In this document: positions 17,115-26,764 of the stretch, in pieces
How positions within the stretch are numbered: the first letter of the stretch is position 1
How the letters are laid out: each line of letters opens with the position of its first letter
Source: Clavibacter sp. A6099
GTDB lineage: Bacteria > Actinomycetota > Actinomycetes > Actinomycetales > Microbacteriaceae
Direction of reading: 5' to 3'
Assembly: GCF_021919125.1 (NCBI RefSeq)
Contig: NZ_CP083439.1
Coordinates: 1,984,001-2,048,000 of the forward strand
DNA: 64,000 nucleotides
The notes under the pieces: model-generated
The model's input: the letters and a program-made list of their open reading frames with translations, nothing else
What the model was told of the DNA's origin: nothing
Database searches by the model: none
Position numbers and translations under genes: made by a program

Positions 17115-18006
17115 GCTCGGCGAGGCGGTGCGGGGCGGGGACGTCGGCGACGTTGATCCCGACCATCGCCTCGCCCAGGCCGCGCGACGCCTCGGCGATG
17201 GCGTCGGGGTCGTTGAACAGCGCGGTCGCGGTGACGACGGCCTTGGCCCGAGCCACCGGGTTGCCCGACTTGAAGATGCCGGATCCGACGAACACGCCGT
17301 CGGCGCCGAGCTGCATCATCATCGCGGCGTCGGCCGGGGTGGCGACGCCGCCCGCGGTGAAGAGGACGACGGGCAGCTGGCCCGTCCTCGCCACCTCGAG
17401 CACGAGGTCGTACGGCGCCTGCAGCTCCTTGGCGGCGACGTAGATCTCGTCGTGCGTGAGGGCGCTGAGCGCGCGGATCTCGGACTTGATGGTGCGGATG
17501 TGCTTGGTGGCCTCGGAGACGTCGCCCGTGCCCGCCTCGCCCTTGGAGCGGATCATTGCCGCGCCCTCGGTGATGCGGCGGAGCGCCTCGCCGAGCGTCG
17601 TGGCACCGCAGACGAAGGGGACGGTGAAGCCCCACTTGTCGATGTGGTTCACGTAGTCGGCCGGGCTCAGCACCTCGGACTCGTCGATGTAGTCGACCTC
17701 GAGGGACTGCAGGACCTGCGCCTCGACGAAGTGGCCGATGCGCGCCTTCGCCATCACGGGGATGGACACCTCGGCCTTGATCTGGTCGATGAGGTCGGGG
17801 TCGCTCATGCGGGCGACGCCGCCCTGCGAGCGGATGTCGGCCGGCACGCGCTCGAGCGCCATGACGGCGACCGCTCCCGCGTCCTCCGCGATGCGCGCCT
17901 GCTCGGCGTTGACGACGTCCATGATGACGCCGCCCTTGAGCATCTCCGCGAGTCCGCGCTTGACGCGGCTCGAGCCGACCTGTCCGGTGGTGTTGGTGTC
18001 AGTCAT
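17104..18006 (-). CDS. pdxS: Pyridoxal 5'-phosphate synthase lyase subunit PdxS
   Basis: Builds PLP from ribose 5-phosphate, glyceraldehyde 3-phosphate and ammonia on a dodecameric barrel. It has 300 residues with D30 (GGVIMDV), the Schiff-base lysine K87 ([10 protein letters not shown]) and K155 (RSKGEAGTG) in place, plus [14 protein letters not shown] in the phosphate-binding region. The ATG at 18006 lies 13 nt after the HIT gene. No PdxR-type regulator is nearby. Confidence 0.98.
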   Translation of the reverse strand: MTDTNTTGQVGSSRVKRGLAEMLKGGVIMDVVNAEQARIAEDAGAVAVMALERVPADIRSQGGVARMSDPDLIDQIKAEVSIPVMAKARIGHFVEAQVLQSLEVDYIDESEVLSPADYVNHIDKWGFTVPFVCGATTLGEALRRITEGAAMIRSKGEAGTGDVSEATKHIRTIKSEIRALSALTHDEIYVAAKELQAPYDLVLEVARTGQLPVVLFTAGGVATPADAAMMMQLGADGVFVGSGIFKSGNPVARAKAVVTATALFNDPDAIAEASRGLGEAMVGINVADVPAPHRLAERGW

Positions 18007-18019
18007 TGTGGTCCCTATC

Positions 18020-18604
18020 CTATTCGCCCGCGGGGGCGGGCCAGGCTGCGGCGATGGATGCGCGCACGTCGCCCAGCAGCTGCGGCAGCGCCTTGGTCTT
18101 CGCGATGATCGGCAGGAAGTTCGCGTCCTGCCCCCACCTCGGCACGATGTGCTGGTGCAGGTGCTCGGCGATGCCGGCGCCCGCCACCTGCCCCTGGTTC
18201 ATGCCGATGTTGTAGCCGTCGTTCCGCGACACCTCGCGCACGACCCGCATGGCGGTCTGCGTGAGGGATCCGATCTCGGAGACCTCATCGGGGCTCGCGA
18301 GGTCGTAGGTCGCGATGTGACGATACGGGCAGACGAGCAGGTGGCCGCTGTTGTACGGGAAGAGATTGAGCAGCACGTAAGCGTGCTCGCCCCGCGCGAC
18401 GATGAGCGCATCCTCGTCCGACATCGACGGCGCGATGCAGAACGGGCACTCGTCGCGATCCGGCTGCTGGCCCTTCTGGATGTAGACCATGCGGTGCGGG
18501 GTCCACAGGCGCTGGAACTCGTCCGGGACGCCCGCGAGGTGGCCGGGGTCGTCGACGCGCACCTCTCCACGCTCGTCGTCTCCCGCGGGCTCGTGGTCCG
18601 ACAT
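18020..18604 (-). CDS. HIT-family hydrolase/phosphorylase (Ap4A phosphorylase-like)
   Basis: A histidine-triad nucleotide-binding protein of 194 residues with a zinc-type CPFC pair near residue 54 and the catalytic [10 protein letters not shown] motif. The mycobacterial protein in the same place, next to thrS, is an Ap4A phosphorylase, so degradation of diadenosine polyphosphates made by synthetases is the best guess. ATG 18604 leaves a 2-nt gap to thrS. An in-frame GTG at 18619 with AGGTGG upstream is an alternative start that would overlap thrS by 13 nt. Confidence 0.88.
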   Translation of the reverse strand: MSDHEPAGDDERGEVRVDDPGHLAGVPDEFQRLWTPHRMVYIQKGQQPDRDECPFCIAPSMSDEDALIVARGEHAYVLLNLFPYNSGHLLVCPYRHIATYDLASPDEVSEIGSLTQTAMRVVREVSRNDGYNIGMNQGQVAGAGIAEHLHQHIVPRWGQDANFLPIIAKTKALPQLLGDVRASIAAAWPAPAGE

Positions 18605-18606
18605 CG

Positions 18607-20661
<2,055 letters not shown>

Positions 20662-20697
20662 TGAGGGCTCCTTGCGGGACGGGGAGGGAACCGATCC

Positions 20698-20703
20698 AGA
20701 CTA
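20698..20703 (-). promoter_or_regulatory. Putative -10 element of thrS
   Basis: TAGTCT on the minus strand would give a leader of about 30 nt containing the AAGGAG ribosome-binding site. No recognisable -35 element is present. Confidence 0.35.
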
Positions 20704-20787
20704 CCGGCGCGCGACGAGGCCCCATCGACGGCGGGGCGCCGCTCGCGTCGGCGGCGGGGCCGCACGGGCGTGGCCGTCGGGGGAAAG

Positions 20788-20817
20788 CAGAAGGCCCCGG
20801 TCTCCCGGGGCCTTCTG
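20788..20817 (-). terminator. Rho-independent terminator of the minus-strand tRNA cluster
   Basis: A perfect 13-bp stem (CAGAAGGCCCCGG and its complement) with a TCTC/GAGA loop begins 1 nt after the encoded CCA of tRNA-Val. It is followed on the minus strand by a CTTTCCCCC tract. Confidence 0.85.
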
Positions 20818-20818
20818 G

Positions 20819-20893
20819 TGGTGAGCGATACTGGGATCGAACCAGCGACCTCTTCCGTGTCAGGGAAGCGCGCTACCGCTGCGCCAATCGCTC
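20819..20893 (-). tRNA. tRNA-Val (anticodon GAC), CCA encoded
   Basis: A complete cloverleaf: acceptor GAGCGAT/ATCGCTC, anticodon stem CTTCC/GGAAG with loop CTGACAC giving anticodon GAC, and T-arm GGTTCGATCC. Discriminator A and an encoded CCA (20821-20819) follow. It is the last of three minus-strand tRNAs. Confidence 0.95.
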
Positions 20894-20903
20894 ATGCACT
20901 TGC

Positions 20904-20977
20904 TGGAGGTGGGGACGGGATTTGAACCCGCGTGGACGGCTTTGCAGGCCGCTGCCTCGCCTCTCGGCCACCCCACC
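20904..20977 (-). tRNA. tRNA-Cys (anticodon GCA), CCA encoded
   Basis: Acceptor GGTGGGG/CCCCACC, anticodon loop CTGCAAA with anticodon GCA, and T-arm GGGTTCAAATCCC. Discriminator T and an encoded CCA (20906-20904) follow. It lies between tRNA-Gly and tRNA-Val. Confidence 0.95.
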
Positions 20978-21016
20978 CTGGGTGCTTCCACCACAGGTGG
21001 ATCCCACCTTGTGAAA

Positions 21017-21036
21017 GGGACCCCCTTCGGGGCCCC
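21017..21036 (-). terminator. Hairpin just after tRNA-Gly
   Basis: On the minus strand GGGGCCCC pairs with GGGGTCCC (one G-U) around a 4-nt loop and is followed by TTTC. It sits between tRNA-Gly and tRNA-Cys and may terminate part of the transcription or serve as a processing signal. Confidence 0.5.
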
Positions 21037-21042
21037 TGTTCG

Positions 21043-21114
21043 AGCGGATGACGAGATTCGAACTCGCGACCCTCACCTTGGCAAGGTGATGCGCTACCAC
21101 TGCGCCACATCCGC
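21043..21114 (-). tRNA. tRNA-Gly (anticodon GCC)
   Basis: Acceptor GCGGATG/CATCCGC, anticodon loop TTGCCAA with anticodon GCC, T-arm GAGTTCGAATCTC and discriminator T. The CCA end is not encoded (CG follows), unlike the next two tRNAs in the cluster. Confidence 0.95.
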
Positions 21115-21161
21115 ATTTCGCTCGCTGCTCCCGGCTTCCCGGCAACCCTGCGTGCTCGATG

Positions 21162-21191
21162 ACTCTAGCCGATCTCCTGGCGCGGGTGCAA
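21162..21191 (-). promoter_or_regulatory. Promoter of the tRNA-Gly/Cys/Val cluster
   Basis: On the minus strand TTGCAC (-35, 21191-21186) and TAGAGT (-10, 21167-21162) are separated by 18 nt. This is the best -35/-10 pair in the window. The predicted start lies about 40 nt before tRNA-Gly. Confidence 0.65.
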
Positions 21192-21332
21192 AACGACGGC
21201 CGCCCGAGCGCTGCAGTCGCGGCGCTCATCCACCGTTCTCCGCGTGTTCACGCGGATCCGGTGGACGCGGACCCGGAGACGACCCGGGCGTGTCGCGACG
21301 GCGGACCGCCGGGAGGGCGCCGCGGCCACCGC

Positions 21333-21360
21333 GTGACCGCGACCGCCCCCGCGGTATGGC
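21333..21360 (+). promoter_or_regulatory. Promoter of tRNA-Val(CAC)
   Basis: GTGACC (-35, 21333-21338) and TATGGC (-10, 21355-21360) with a 16-nt spacer place the start about 27 nt upstream of the mature tRNA. The region 21115-21393 otherwise holds only this and the divergent tRNA promoter. Confidence 0.5.
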
Positions 21361-21393
21361 ATCATTGACCCGCACCGTCCGCGGTGCGAGCAC

Positions 21394-21466
21394 GGGCGAT
21401 TGGCGCAGTTGGTAGCGCGCTTCCTTCACACGGAAGAGGTCATCGGTTCGAGTCCGGTATCGCCCA
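21394..21466 (+). tRNA. tRNA-Val (anticodon CAC)
   Basis: Acceptor GGGCGAT/ATCGCCC, anticodon stem CTTCC/GGAAG with loop TTCACAC giving anticodon CAC, T-arm CGGTTCGAGTCCG and discriminator A. CCA is not encoded (CCG follows). It is an isoacceptor of the tRNA-Val at 20819 on the other strand. Confidence 0.95.
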
Positions 21467-21498
21467 CCGAAGCAGTCCATCCGGCGGATCCCACCGCA

Positions 21499-22458
21499 TC
21501 AGGTCAGCAGCGCGCGTGCCGTCCCCTCGTCCAGGACGATGTCCGTGACGAGCCCCGCCGCCAGCGCACCGCGCACGCTCCGCGCCTTGGATGCGCCGGC
21601 GACGACGCACACGCGCCGAGGCGCCTTGCGGATGGTCGCGAGGTCCGGGCCGCTCGCCCGCGCGTTGATCGCGATGTCGGCCGACGACCCGTCCTCCCGG
21701 AAGAAGACCGTGGAGACGTCGCCCACCACGCCGTCCGCGTCGAGCGCGCGCTGGTCGGACCGCTCGAGGTAGCCGCCCGAGTAGACGTGGCTGGGCACGA
21801 GCGCGACCGGCGATCCGACGCCGAACAGCACCATGTCCATCCGCTCCTGCAGCTCGAGAACGCGCTTCGTGCTCCGCTCGCGCCACAGCGCCTGCTTGGT
21901 GGCCGGGTCGTCGAAGAACGCCGGCACCGGGAACTGCTGCACCGTGGCGCCGTACGCCTGCCCGAACCGGCGGAGGATCTCGCTCGCGTACATGATCCCC
22001 GTGGTGCGCACGTTGCCGGCCCCGTTGAGCTGCACCACGAGGGTGTTGTGCGTCGGCTTCGGCACGAGGTAGCGGCTCACCGCGCTCACGGTCGAGCCCC
22101 ACGCGACGCCGACGACCATGTTCGAGTCGACGTACTGGGTGAGCATCCGTGCAGCCGAGAGCGCCACCCGGTCGACGCGGTCGACGTCGCTCGTCTGGTC
22201 GGGCACCGGCACCACGTGCGCGACCACGCCGTAGCGCTCGTGCAGCTGCTCCCCCAGCACCGTGGCGAGGTCGAGCGGCGACCGGATCTGGATGTCCACG
22301 AGCCCCGTCTCCCGGGCGAAGGAGAGGAGCCGCGACACCGACGAGCGGCTCGTCCCGAGCTCGCGCGCGATGGCCTCCATCGTCAGGTCCTGCATGTAGT
22401 AGAGGTGCGCCGCGCGCAGGGCGTCCTGGGTGCGCTCGTGCGCGATGCCGTCGACCAT
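21499..22458 (-). CDS. SorC-family sugar-binding transcriptional regulator
   Basis: A 319-residue regulator with an N-terminal helix-turn-helix at about 26-50 (TMEAIARELGTSRSSVSRLL) and a C-terminal SorC/CggR-type sugar-phosphate sensor domain (VVGVAWGSTVSAVSRYL and MVLFGVGSP patterns). ATG 22458 was chosen because family similarity starts there; the open frame goes further upstream. AAGGCT 6-11 nt before it could serve as ribosome-binding site or as a -10. It is divergent from glpD, so control of glpD and of itself by a phosphorylated sugar is likely but inferred. Confidence 0.9.
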   Translation of the reverse strand: MVDGIAHERTQDALRAAHLYYMQDLTMEAIARELGTSRSSVSRLLSFARETGLVDIQIRSPLDLATVLGEQLHERYGVVAHVVPVPDQTSDVDRVDRVALSAARMLTQYVDSNMVVGVAWGSTVSAVSRYLVPKPTHNTLVVQLNGAGNVRTTGIMYASEILRRFGQAYGATVQQFPVPAFFDDPATKQALWRERSTKRVLELQERMDMVLFGVGSPVALVPSHVYSGGYLERSDQRALDADGVVGDVSTVFFREDGSSADIAINARASGPDLATIRKAPRRVCVVAGASKARSVRGALAAGLVTDIVLDEGTARALLT

Positions 22459-22469
22459 GACGCGAGCCT

Positions 22470-22483
22470 TGCACATCCGTGCA
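22470..22483. promoter_or_regulatory. Candidate operator between the SorC regulator and glpD
   Basis: A perfect inverted repeat TGCAC-ATCC-GTGCA lies 12 nt upstream of the regulator start and about 85 nt upstream of glpD. An extra TGCAC half-site occurs at 22539-22543 on the glpD side. It is a plausible binding site for the divergent regulator. Confidence 0.45.
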
Positions 22484-22567
22484 CGGGCTAGGTCGAATCC
22501 GTTCGCGGGCGGAGGATGGAGGGACAGCACGCGCACCATGCACGTCTCAACAGAGAGAAGCCTCCTC

Positions 22568-24328
22568 GTGACCACGTCGAAGAAGACCGACCTGCGGGAC
22601 AACGTCGCCCGCATCCACGACCGCCCGAGCGCCAAGGTGCTCGTCATCGGCGGCGGCATCAACGGCATCGCGACGTTCCGCGACCTCGCGCTGCAGGGCG
22701 TCGACGTCGTGCTCGTCGAGCGCGCCGACTACGGCTCGGGCGCATCGGCGGCGAGCTCGCACATGATCCACGGCGGCATCCGCTACCTCGAGAACGGCGA
22801 GTTCCGCCTCGTCCGCGAGTCCGTCGAGGAGCGCAACGGCCTCATCCGCATCGCGCCGCACTACGTGAAGCCGCTGCAGACGACGATGCCGATCTTCTCC
22901 ACCTTCTCCGGGATCCTCAACGCGCCGCTGCGCATGCTGACCCACAAGCAGCGCTCCACCAAGGAGCGCGGCGCCCTCCTCATCAGCGTCGGCATGACGC
23001 TCTACGACTCCTTCTCCCGGGACGGCGGCTCGGTCCCGCGCCACCGCTTCCGCATCGGCAAGGCGGCCCGCGAGGACATGCCCGCGCTGAACAAGGACGT
23101 CAAGTTCACCGGCACCTACTACGACGCCTCCGTCCACGAGCCCGAGCGCCTCGCGCTCGACGTGCTGAAGGACGGCCTCGCCGCCGGCGACCACGCCCGC
23201 AGCGCCAACTACCTAGAGGCCGTCGGCGTCGCCGACGGCGGCGTGAAGCTGCGCGACGTGATCTCGGGCACCGAGTTCGTCGTCACGGCCGACGTCGTGG
23301 TCAACGCGTCCGGCCCCTGGACCGACCTCACCAACGAGGCCATGGGCGGCGACACGAAGTTCATGGGCGGCACCAAGGGCTCGCACATCGTCGTCGACAA
23401 CGCCGAGCTGCTCGAGGCGACCAAGGGCCGCGAGATCTTCTTCGAGAACAACGACGGCCGCATCGTCCTCATCTACCCGCTGAAGGGCCGCGTCCTCATC
23501 GGCACGACGGACATCGACGCCGACCCGAGCGAGCCGGCCGTCTGCACCGAGGAGGAGGTCGACTACTTCTTCGACCTCGTCAAGCACGTCTTCCCCCAGA
23601 TCGAGCTGAACCGCGACCACATCGTGTACCGCTACTCGGGCATCCGCCCGCTGCCGCGCCACGAGGACACGGCGCCCGGCTTCGTGTCGCGCGACTACCG
23701 CATCGTCGAGACCGAGATCGCGGGCCTCGCCGACAGCAAGGTGCTGAGCCTCGTCGGCGGCAAGTGGACGACGTTCCGCGCGCTGTCCGCGCACCTGTCG
23801 ACCGAGGCCACCACGCGGCTCGGCGTGGAGCGCTCGGTCGACACGACGGGCATGCCCATCGGCGGCGGCAAGGACTTCCCGTCCTCCAGCACCGCCCGCG
23901 CACGCTGGATCGCCACGCAGGCCGCTCGCGCCGAGGGCATCGGCACGGAGCAGGTCGACCGCCTGCTCAACCGCTACGGCACGCGCGCCACGAGCGTCAT
24001 CGACGTCCTCTCCGGACAGCCGTCGACGCCGCTGGCGACCGACCCGCAGCTGACGCGCGCCGAGATCGCGTACTTCGCCACGCACGAGGACTCGGTGCAC
24101 CTCGCCGACGTCGTCCTGCGTCGCACGAACCTCGCGTTCGTCGGCGGCGTGACGCACGAGATGCTCGCGGAGATCGCGGACGTCCTGCAGGAGGCCATCG
24201 GCTGGAGCGACGACGAGCGCGACGCGGAGATCCAGGACACCGTAGACACCCTGCTCACGTACCACGGCGTCGACGTGGGCGCGACGAAGGTCGCCGCCGA
24301 CGCGACCGTCACGGAGTTCGCGAACTAG
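22568..24328 (+). CDS. glpD: Glycerol-3-phosphate dehydrogenase (aerobic, FAD-dependent)
   Basis: Oxidises sn-glycerol 3-phosphate to dihydroxyacetone phosphate at the membrane and passes electrons to quinone. It has 586 residues: FAD-binding VIGGGINGIATF at 26-37, SSHMIHGGIRYLENGEF, the GlpD signatures GTKGSHIVVD and YRYSGIRPL, and the C-terminal cap domain. I prefer GTG at 22568 (MTTSKKTDLRDNV) with AGAGAAG 8 nt upstream; an in-frame ATG at 22538 would add ten residues. It is transcribed alone, with a terminator at 24356, and is separate from glpFK. Confidence 0.96.
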   Translation: MTTSKKTDLRDNVARIHDRPSAKVLVIGGGINGIATFRDLALQGVDVVLVERADYGSGASAASSHMIHGGIRYLENGEFRLVRESVEERNGLIRIAPHYVKPLQTTMPIFSTFSGILNAPLRMLTHKQRSTKERGALLISVGMTLYDSFSRDGGSVPRHRFRIGKAAREDMPALNKDVKFTGTYYDASVHEPERLALDVLKDGLAAGDHARSANYLEAVGVADGGVKLRDVISGTEFVVTADVVVNASGPWTDLTNEAMGGDTKFMGGTKGSHIVVDNAELLEATKGREIFFENNDGRIVLIYPLKGRVLIGTTDIDADPSEPAVCTEEEVDYFFDLVKHVFPQIELNRDHIVYRYSGIRPLPRHEDTAPGFVSRDYRIVETEIAGLADSKVLSLVGGKWTTFRALSAHLSTEATTRLGVERSVDTTGMPIGGGKDFPSSSTARARWIATQAARAEGIGTEQVDRLLNRYGTRATSVIDVLSGQPSTPLATDPQLTRAEIAYFATHEDSVHLADVVLRRTNLAFVGGVTHEMLAEIADVLQEAIGWSDDERDAEIQDTVDTLLTYHGVDVGATKVAADATVTEFAN

Positions 24329-24355
24329 CAGCGCGTGCAGCGGGAATGCCCGCAT

Positions 24356-24393
24356 GCGAGAGGCCGGTAGCCGTGAGGCGACCGGCCTCTCGC
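24356..24393 (+). terminator. Terminator after glpD
   Basis: A perfect 13-bp stem, GCGAGAGGCCGGT against ACCGGCCTCTCGC, with a 12-nt loop, 27 nt past the glpD stop. There is no T-tract. Confidence 0.8.
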
Positions 24394-24424
24394 CGTATCG
24401 GGAGGCGCTGTCAGGGGACGGGGC

Positions 24425-24430
24425 TACGTT
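24425..24430 (+). promoter_or_regulatory. -10 element of the peroxidase gene (leaderless)
   Basis: TACGTT ends 6 nt before the ATG at 24437, and no Shine-Dalgarno is present. The predicted transcription start coincides with the A of ATG. Confidence 0.45.
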
Positions 24431-24436
24431 CGGGCC

Positions 24437-24928
24437 ATGACGAATCCCCGGCTCGACCCGATCCCGCTCACCACCCTCCAGGGCGAGGCCACCACGTTCG
24501 GCGCGTACGCCGACAAGGTCGTGCTCGTCGTCAACGTCGCCTCGCGCTGCGGCCTCGCGCCGCAGTACGAGAAGCTCGAGCAGCTGCAGCGCACCTACGG
24601 CGAGCGGGGCTTCACCGTCATCGGCTTCCCGAGCAACCAGTTCCTCCAGGAGCTCGGATCCGCGGAGGCCATCGACGAGTACTGCTCCACCACCTGGGGC
24701 GTCACCTTCCCGATGATGGAGAAGGTCAAGGTCAACGGCCGGTCCGCCCACCCCGTCTACGCGGAGCTGACGAAGACGCCCGACGCGGACGGGAAGGCCG
24801 GCCGCGTGAAGTGGAACTTCGAGAAGTTCGTCGTCACGCCGTCGGGCGCCGTGCACCGCTTCCGCCCCACGGTCGAGCCGGACGCACCCGAGATCGTGTC
24901 GCTGATCGAGGCCGAGCTGCCCGCCTGA
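24437..24928 (+). CDS. Glutathione peroxidase-family thiol peroxidase
   Basis: Reduces peroxides. It has 163 residues with peroxidatic C38 (VASRCGLAPQY), Gln in GFPSNQF (Q68) and Trp-Asn in VKWNFEKF, the GPx catalytic set. C83 (EYCSTTWGVTFP) aligns with the resolving cysteine of thioredoxin-dependent GPx proteins such as yeast Gpx3, so thioredoxin or a mycothiol-linked system rather than glutathione is the likely reductant. A cysteine codon, not a TGA selenocysteine codon, is used. Expression is probably leaderless. Confidence 0.93.
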   Translation: MTNPRLDPIPLTTLQGEATTFGAYADKVVLVVNVASRCGLAPQYEKLEQLQRTYGERGFTVIGFPSNQFLQELGSAEAIDEYCSTTWGVTFPMMEKVKVNGRSAHPVYAELTKTPDADGKAGRVKWNFEKFVVTPSGAVHRFRPTVEPDAPEIVSLIEAELPA

Positions 24929-24972
24929 GCCCGATTCCCTCGGATCCGTGCTCGTCCCGGTGTCCCTCGCCG

Positions 24973-25488
24973 TCAGCGGCGACGGGCGAGGAGGCCCGCG
25001 AGGTAGGACGCCTGCCCGGCGTGCTGCAGGTCGTCGGAGAGCACGCTGACGAGGCGGGCGCCAAGCGTCACGGGCGGGATCCAGTCCTCGTCCACCACGC
25101 GGGCGAGCTCGGTGTCATCGAGTCCCGCGAGGTAGGCGAGGGTGACGGACTGCACGGCGTCGAGGTAGCCGAGCAGCAGCTCGGGGGTGACGCCGGCGAG
25201 CGCCGCGACGTCCTCGGGCGACTGGCCGTATCCGGTCGCCGACTCCTCGAACGGGAGGGCGAAGCGCTCCGCCCATCCCCCGGTCGACCACGTCTGATCG
25301 CGGCCGGCGACGTCGGCGACCTGGGCGTCCTGCACGCGGGCGAGGTGCCAGACGAGCCAGCCGATGGAGTTGGCCTCGGGATCAGGGCGGAAGGCGAGGT
25401 CGTCGGCGTCGAGGCCGTCGACGGCGTCGCGCACGATCTCCGCGATGCGCCCGTAGGCGTCCACGAGCAGGTCTGTGGCGGGGGTCAT
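24973..25488 (-). CDS. DinB-family (DUF664) protein
   Basis: A 171-residue four-helix-bundle protein of the DinB/DUF664 group, relatives of mycothiol-dependent enzymes. Candidate metal ligands are H48 (WLVWHLARVQD) and H156 (DDLQHAGQASYL). The catalytic role is unknown. ATG 25488 is supported by GAGGAG 7 nt upstream; the frame stays open upstream without family-like sequence. It is divergent from the YchJ gene. Confidence 0.85.
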   Translation of the reverse strand: MTPATDLLVDAYGRIAEIVRDAVDGLDADDLAFRPDPEANSIGWLVWHLARVQDAQVADVAGRDQTWSTGGWAERFALPFEESATGYGQSPEDVAALAGVTPELLLGYLDAVQSVTLAYLAGLDDTELARVVDEDWIPPVTLGARLVSVLSDDLQHAGQASYLAGLLARRR

Positions 25489-25579
25489 GGTGCGCTCCTC
25501 TCGTCGTCGATCGAGCGGGTACGCGGGGGCGGCCGCTCCCCCATCCTGCTCCGGGTCGCCGGCGTGGCAGGCTCGGAGG

Positions 25580-25996
25580 ATGACGCGCCTCTCCCCCGAC
25601 GCCCCGTGGTCGACGCCGGACGACGACGCCTGGTGCCCGTGCACGAGCGGCGATGCCTACGGCGCGTGCTGCGGCCCGCTGCACCGGGGCGACACGGCGG
25701 CGCCGACCGCCGAGCGGCTGATGCGCTCCCGCTTCGCCGCCTACGCCCGCGGAGATGCGGCGTACCTCGCCCGCAGCTGGCACCCGTCCTCGCGCCCCGA
25801 TGAGATCGACCTCGACCCGTCCGTCCGCTGGTTCCGGCTCACCATCCACCGCACGTCGCAGGGCGGCCCCGGGGACGCGACGGGCGTCGTCGACTTCGAG
25901 GCGGCGTTCCGGCACGACGGGGAGCGCGGCAGCCAACGCGAGGCGAGCCGCTTCGTCCGGGACGCGGGATCCTGGGTCTACCTCGACGCCCTCTGA
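25580..25996 (+). CDS. YchJ family (UPF0225) protein with SEC-C-like cysteine motif
   Basis: A 138-residue protein with the N-terminal CPC...CC-G-P-L-H metal-binding pattern (C19, C21, C30, C31), followed by the NTF2-like YchJ domain (RLMRSRFAAYARGDAAYLARSW). The function is not established; the motif binds zinc in related SEC-C proteins. At ATG 25580 the sequence GGAGG abuts the start codon, too close for a ribosome-binding site, while CAGGCT 6 nt upstream could be the -10 of a leaderless message. Confidence 0.85.
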   Translation: MTRLSPDAPWSTPDDDAWCPCTSGDAYGACCGPLHRGDTAAPTAERLMRSRFAAYARGDAAYLARSWHPSSRPDEIDLDPSVRWFRLTIHRTSQGGPGDATGVVDFEAAFRHDGERGSQREASRFVRDAGSWVYLDAL

Positions 25997-26029
25997 CGCC
26001 CGCGCGGCCTAGCCGACCGAGACCGGCCG

Positions 26030-26764
26030 TCAGGCCTCCCCGAACCCCGACTCGATCAGCTCGACCAACGCGGTCACGGCCTCCTCCGCGTCCTCGCCCG
26101 TCGCCTCGATCACGACGTGCGCGCCGCGGGTCAGGCCGAGGGCCATGACGCCGAGCAGCGACGCGGCGTTCTGGCCGTTGACGGTGACGGCTGCGGAGTA
26201 GGCGGACGCCCGCGTGACGAAGTCGGCGGCCGGCCGAGCGTGCAGGCCGTCGCGGTTGATCAGGGTCGCCTCCCCGCGTACGGTCCCCGATGCGCCGGCC
26301 GGCGCGGGCTCGGTGCCGTCGGCGCGCGGATCCGGCGCGAGGCCGGCATCGGCGTCATCCATGGCGTCGGCCCCGGCGGCCGAGGAAGCGGCCGCGGCCA
26401 CCTCCTCCAGGGTGCCGCCCGTCTCGGCTGCGACCGCGGCCGCGACCGCGCCCTCCACGAGCGGGGCCCGCACCACGAGGACGCGGGAGGCGGCGTCCTC
26501 GTCGAGCAGGTCGACGGCCGTCTCGGCCGTGAGGTACGCGGATCCGAGGTCCGCGAGGACGACGACCCCGTCGCCGCCCTCCGCCGCCGCGAGCGCCGCG
26601 GAGACCACGTCGAAGCTCGTGCCGATGCCCGCGTCGTCCCGCGTGCCGTCGCCGGATCCGCCGGCGGGGACGAGCGCGACGGTCGGCGCCATCTGGCGCG
26701 CGAGGTCGACGAGCCCGTGCGCGATGAGGGCGCTGTGGGAGACGAGGACGATGCCGACGCTCAT
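26030..26764 (-). CDS. dhaM: PTS-dependent dihydroxyacetone kinase phosphotransferase DhaM, EIIA-HPr fusion
   Basis: Relays phosphate from the PTS to the ADP bound by DhaL. It has 244 residues: an N-terminal EIIA-Man-like domain with phospho-acceptor H10 (VLVSHS) and GGDGVVVLADLGSA, an Ala/Asp-rich linker at about 125-160, then an HPr domain with H175 (RDGLHARPAADF). The enzyme I domain found in E. coli DhaM is absent, so phosphate must come from a separate EI/HPr. ATG 26764 overlaps the dhaL stop as ATGA. Confidence 0.95.
   Translation of the reverse strand: MSVGIVLVSHSALIAHGLVDLARQMAPTVALVPAGGSGDGTRDDAGIGTSFDVVSAALAAAEGGDGVVVLADLGSAYLTAETAVDLLDEDAASRVLVVRAPLVEGAVAAAVAAETGGTLEEVAAAASSAAGADAMDDADAGLAPDPRADGTEPAPAGASGTVRGEATLINRDGLHARPAADFVTRASAYSAAVTVNGQNAASLLGVMALGLTRGAHVVIEATGEDAEEAVTALVELIESGFGEA

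Noticed and set aside
20662-20787. T-box or other riboswitch upstream of thrS
   Set aside because: The leader is only about 30 nt and lacks T-box or specifier-loop structures; actinobacterial T-boxes are mostly found before ileS.
24437-24928. Possible selenoprotein in the peroxidase gene
   Set aside because: The catalytic position is an ordinary Cys codon and no in-frame TGA or SECIS-like hairpin is present.
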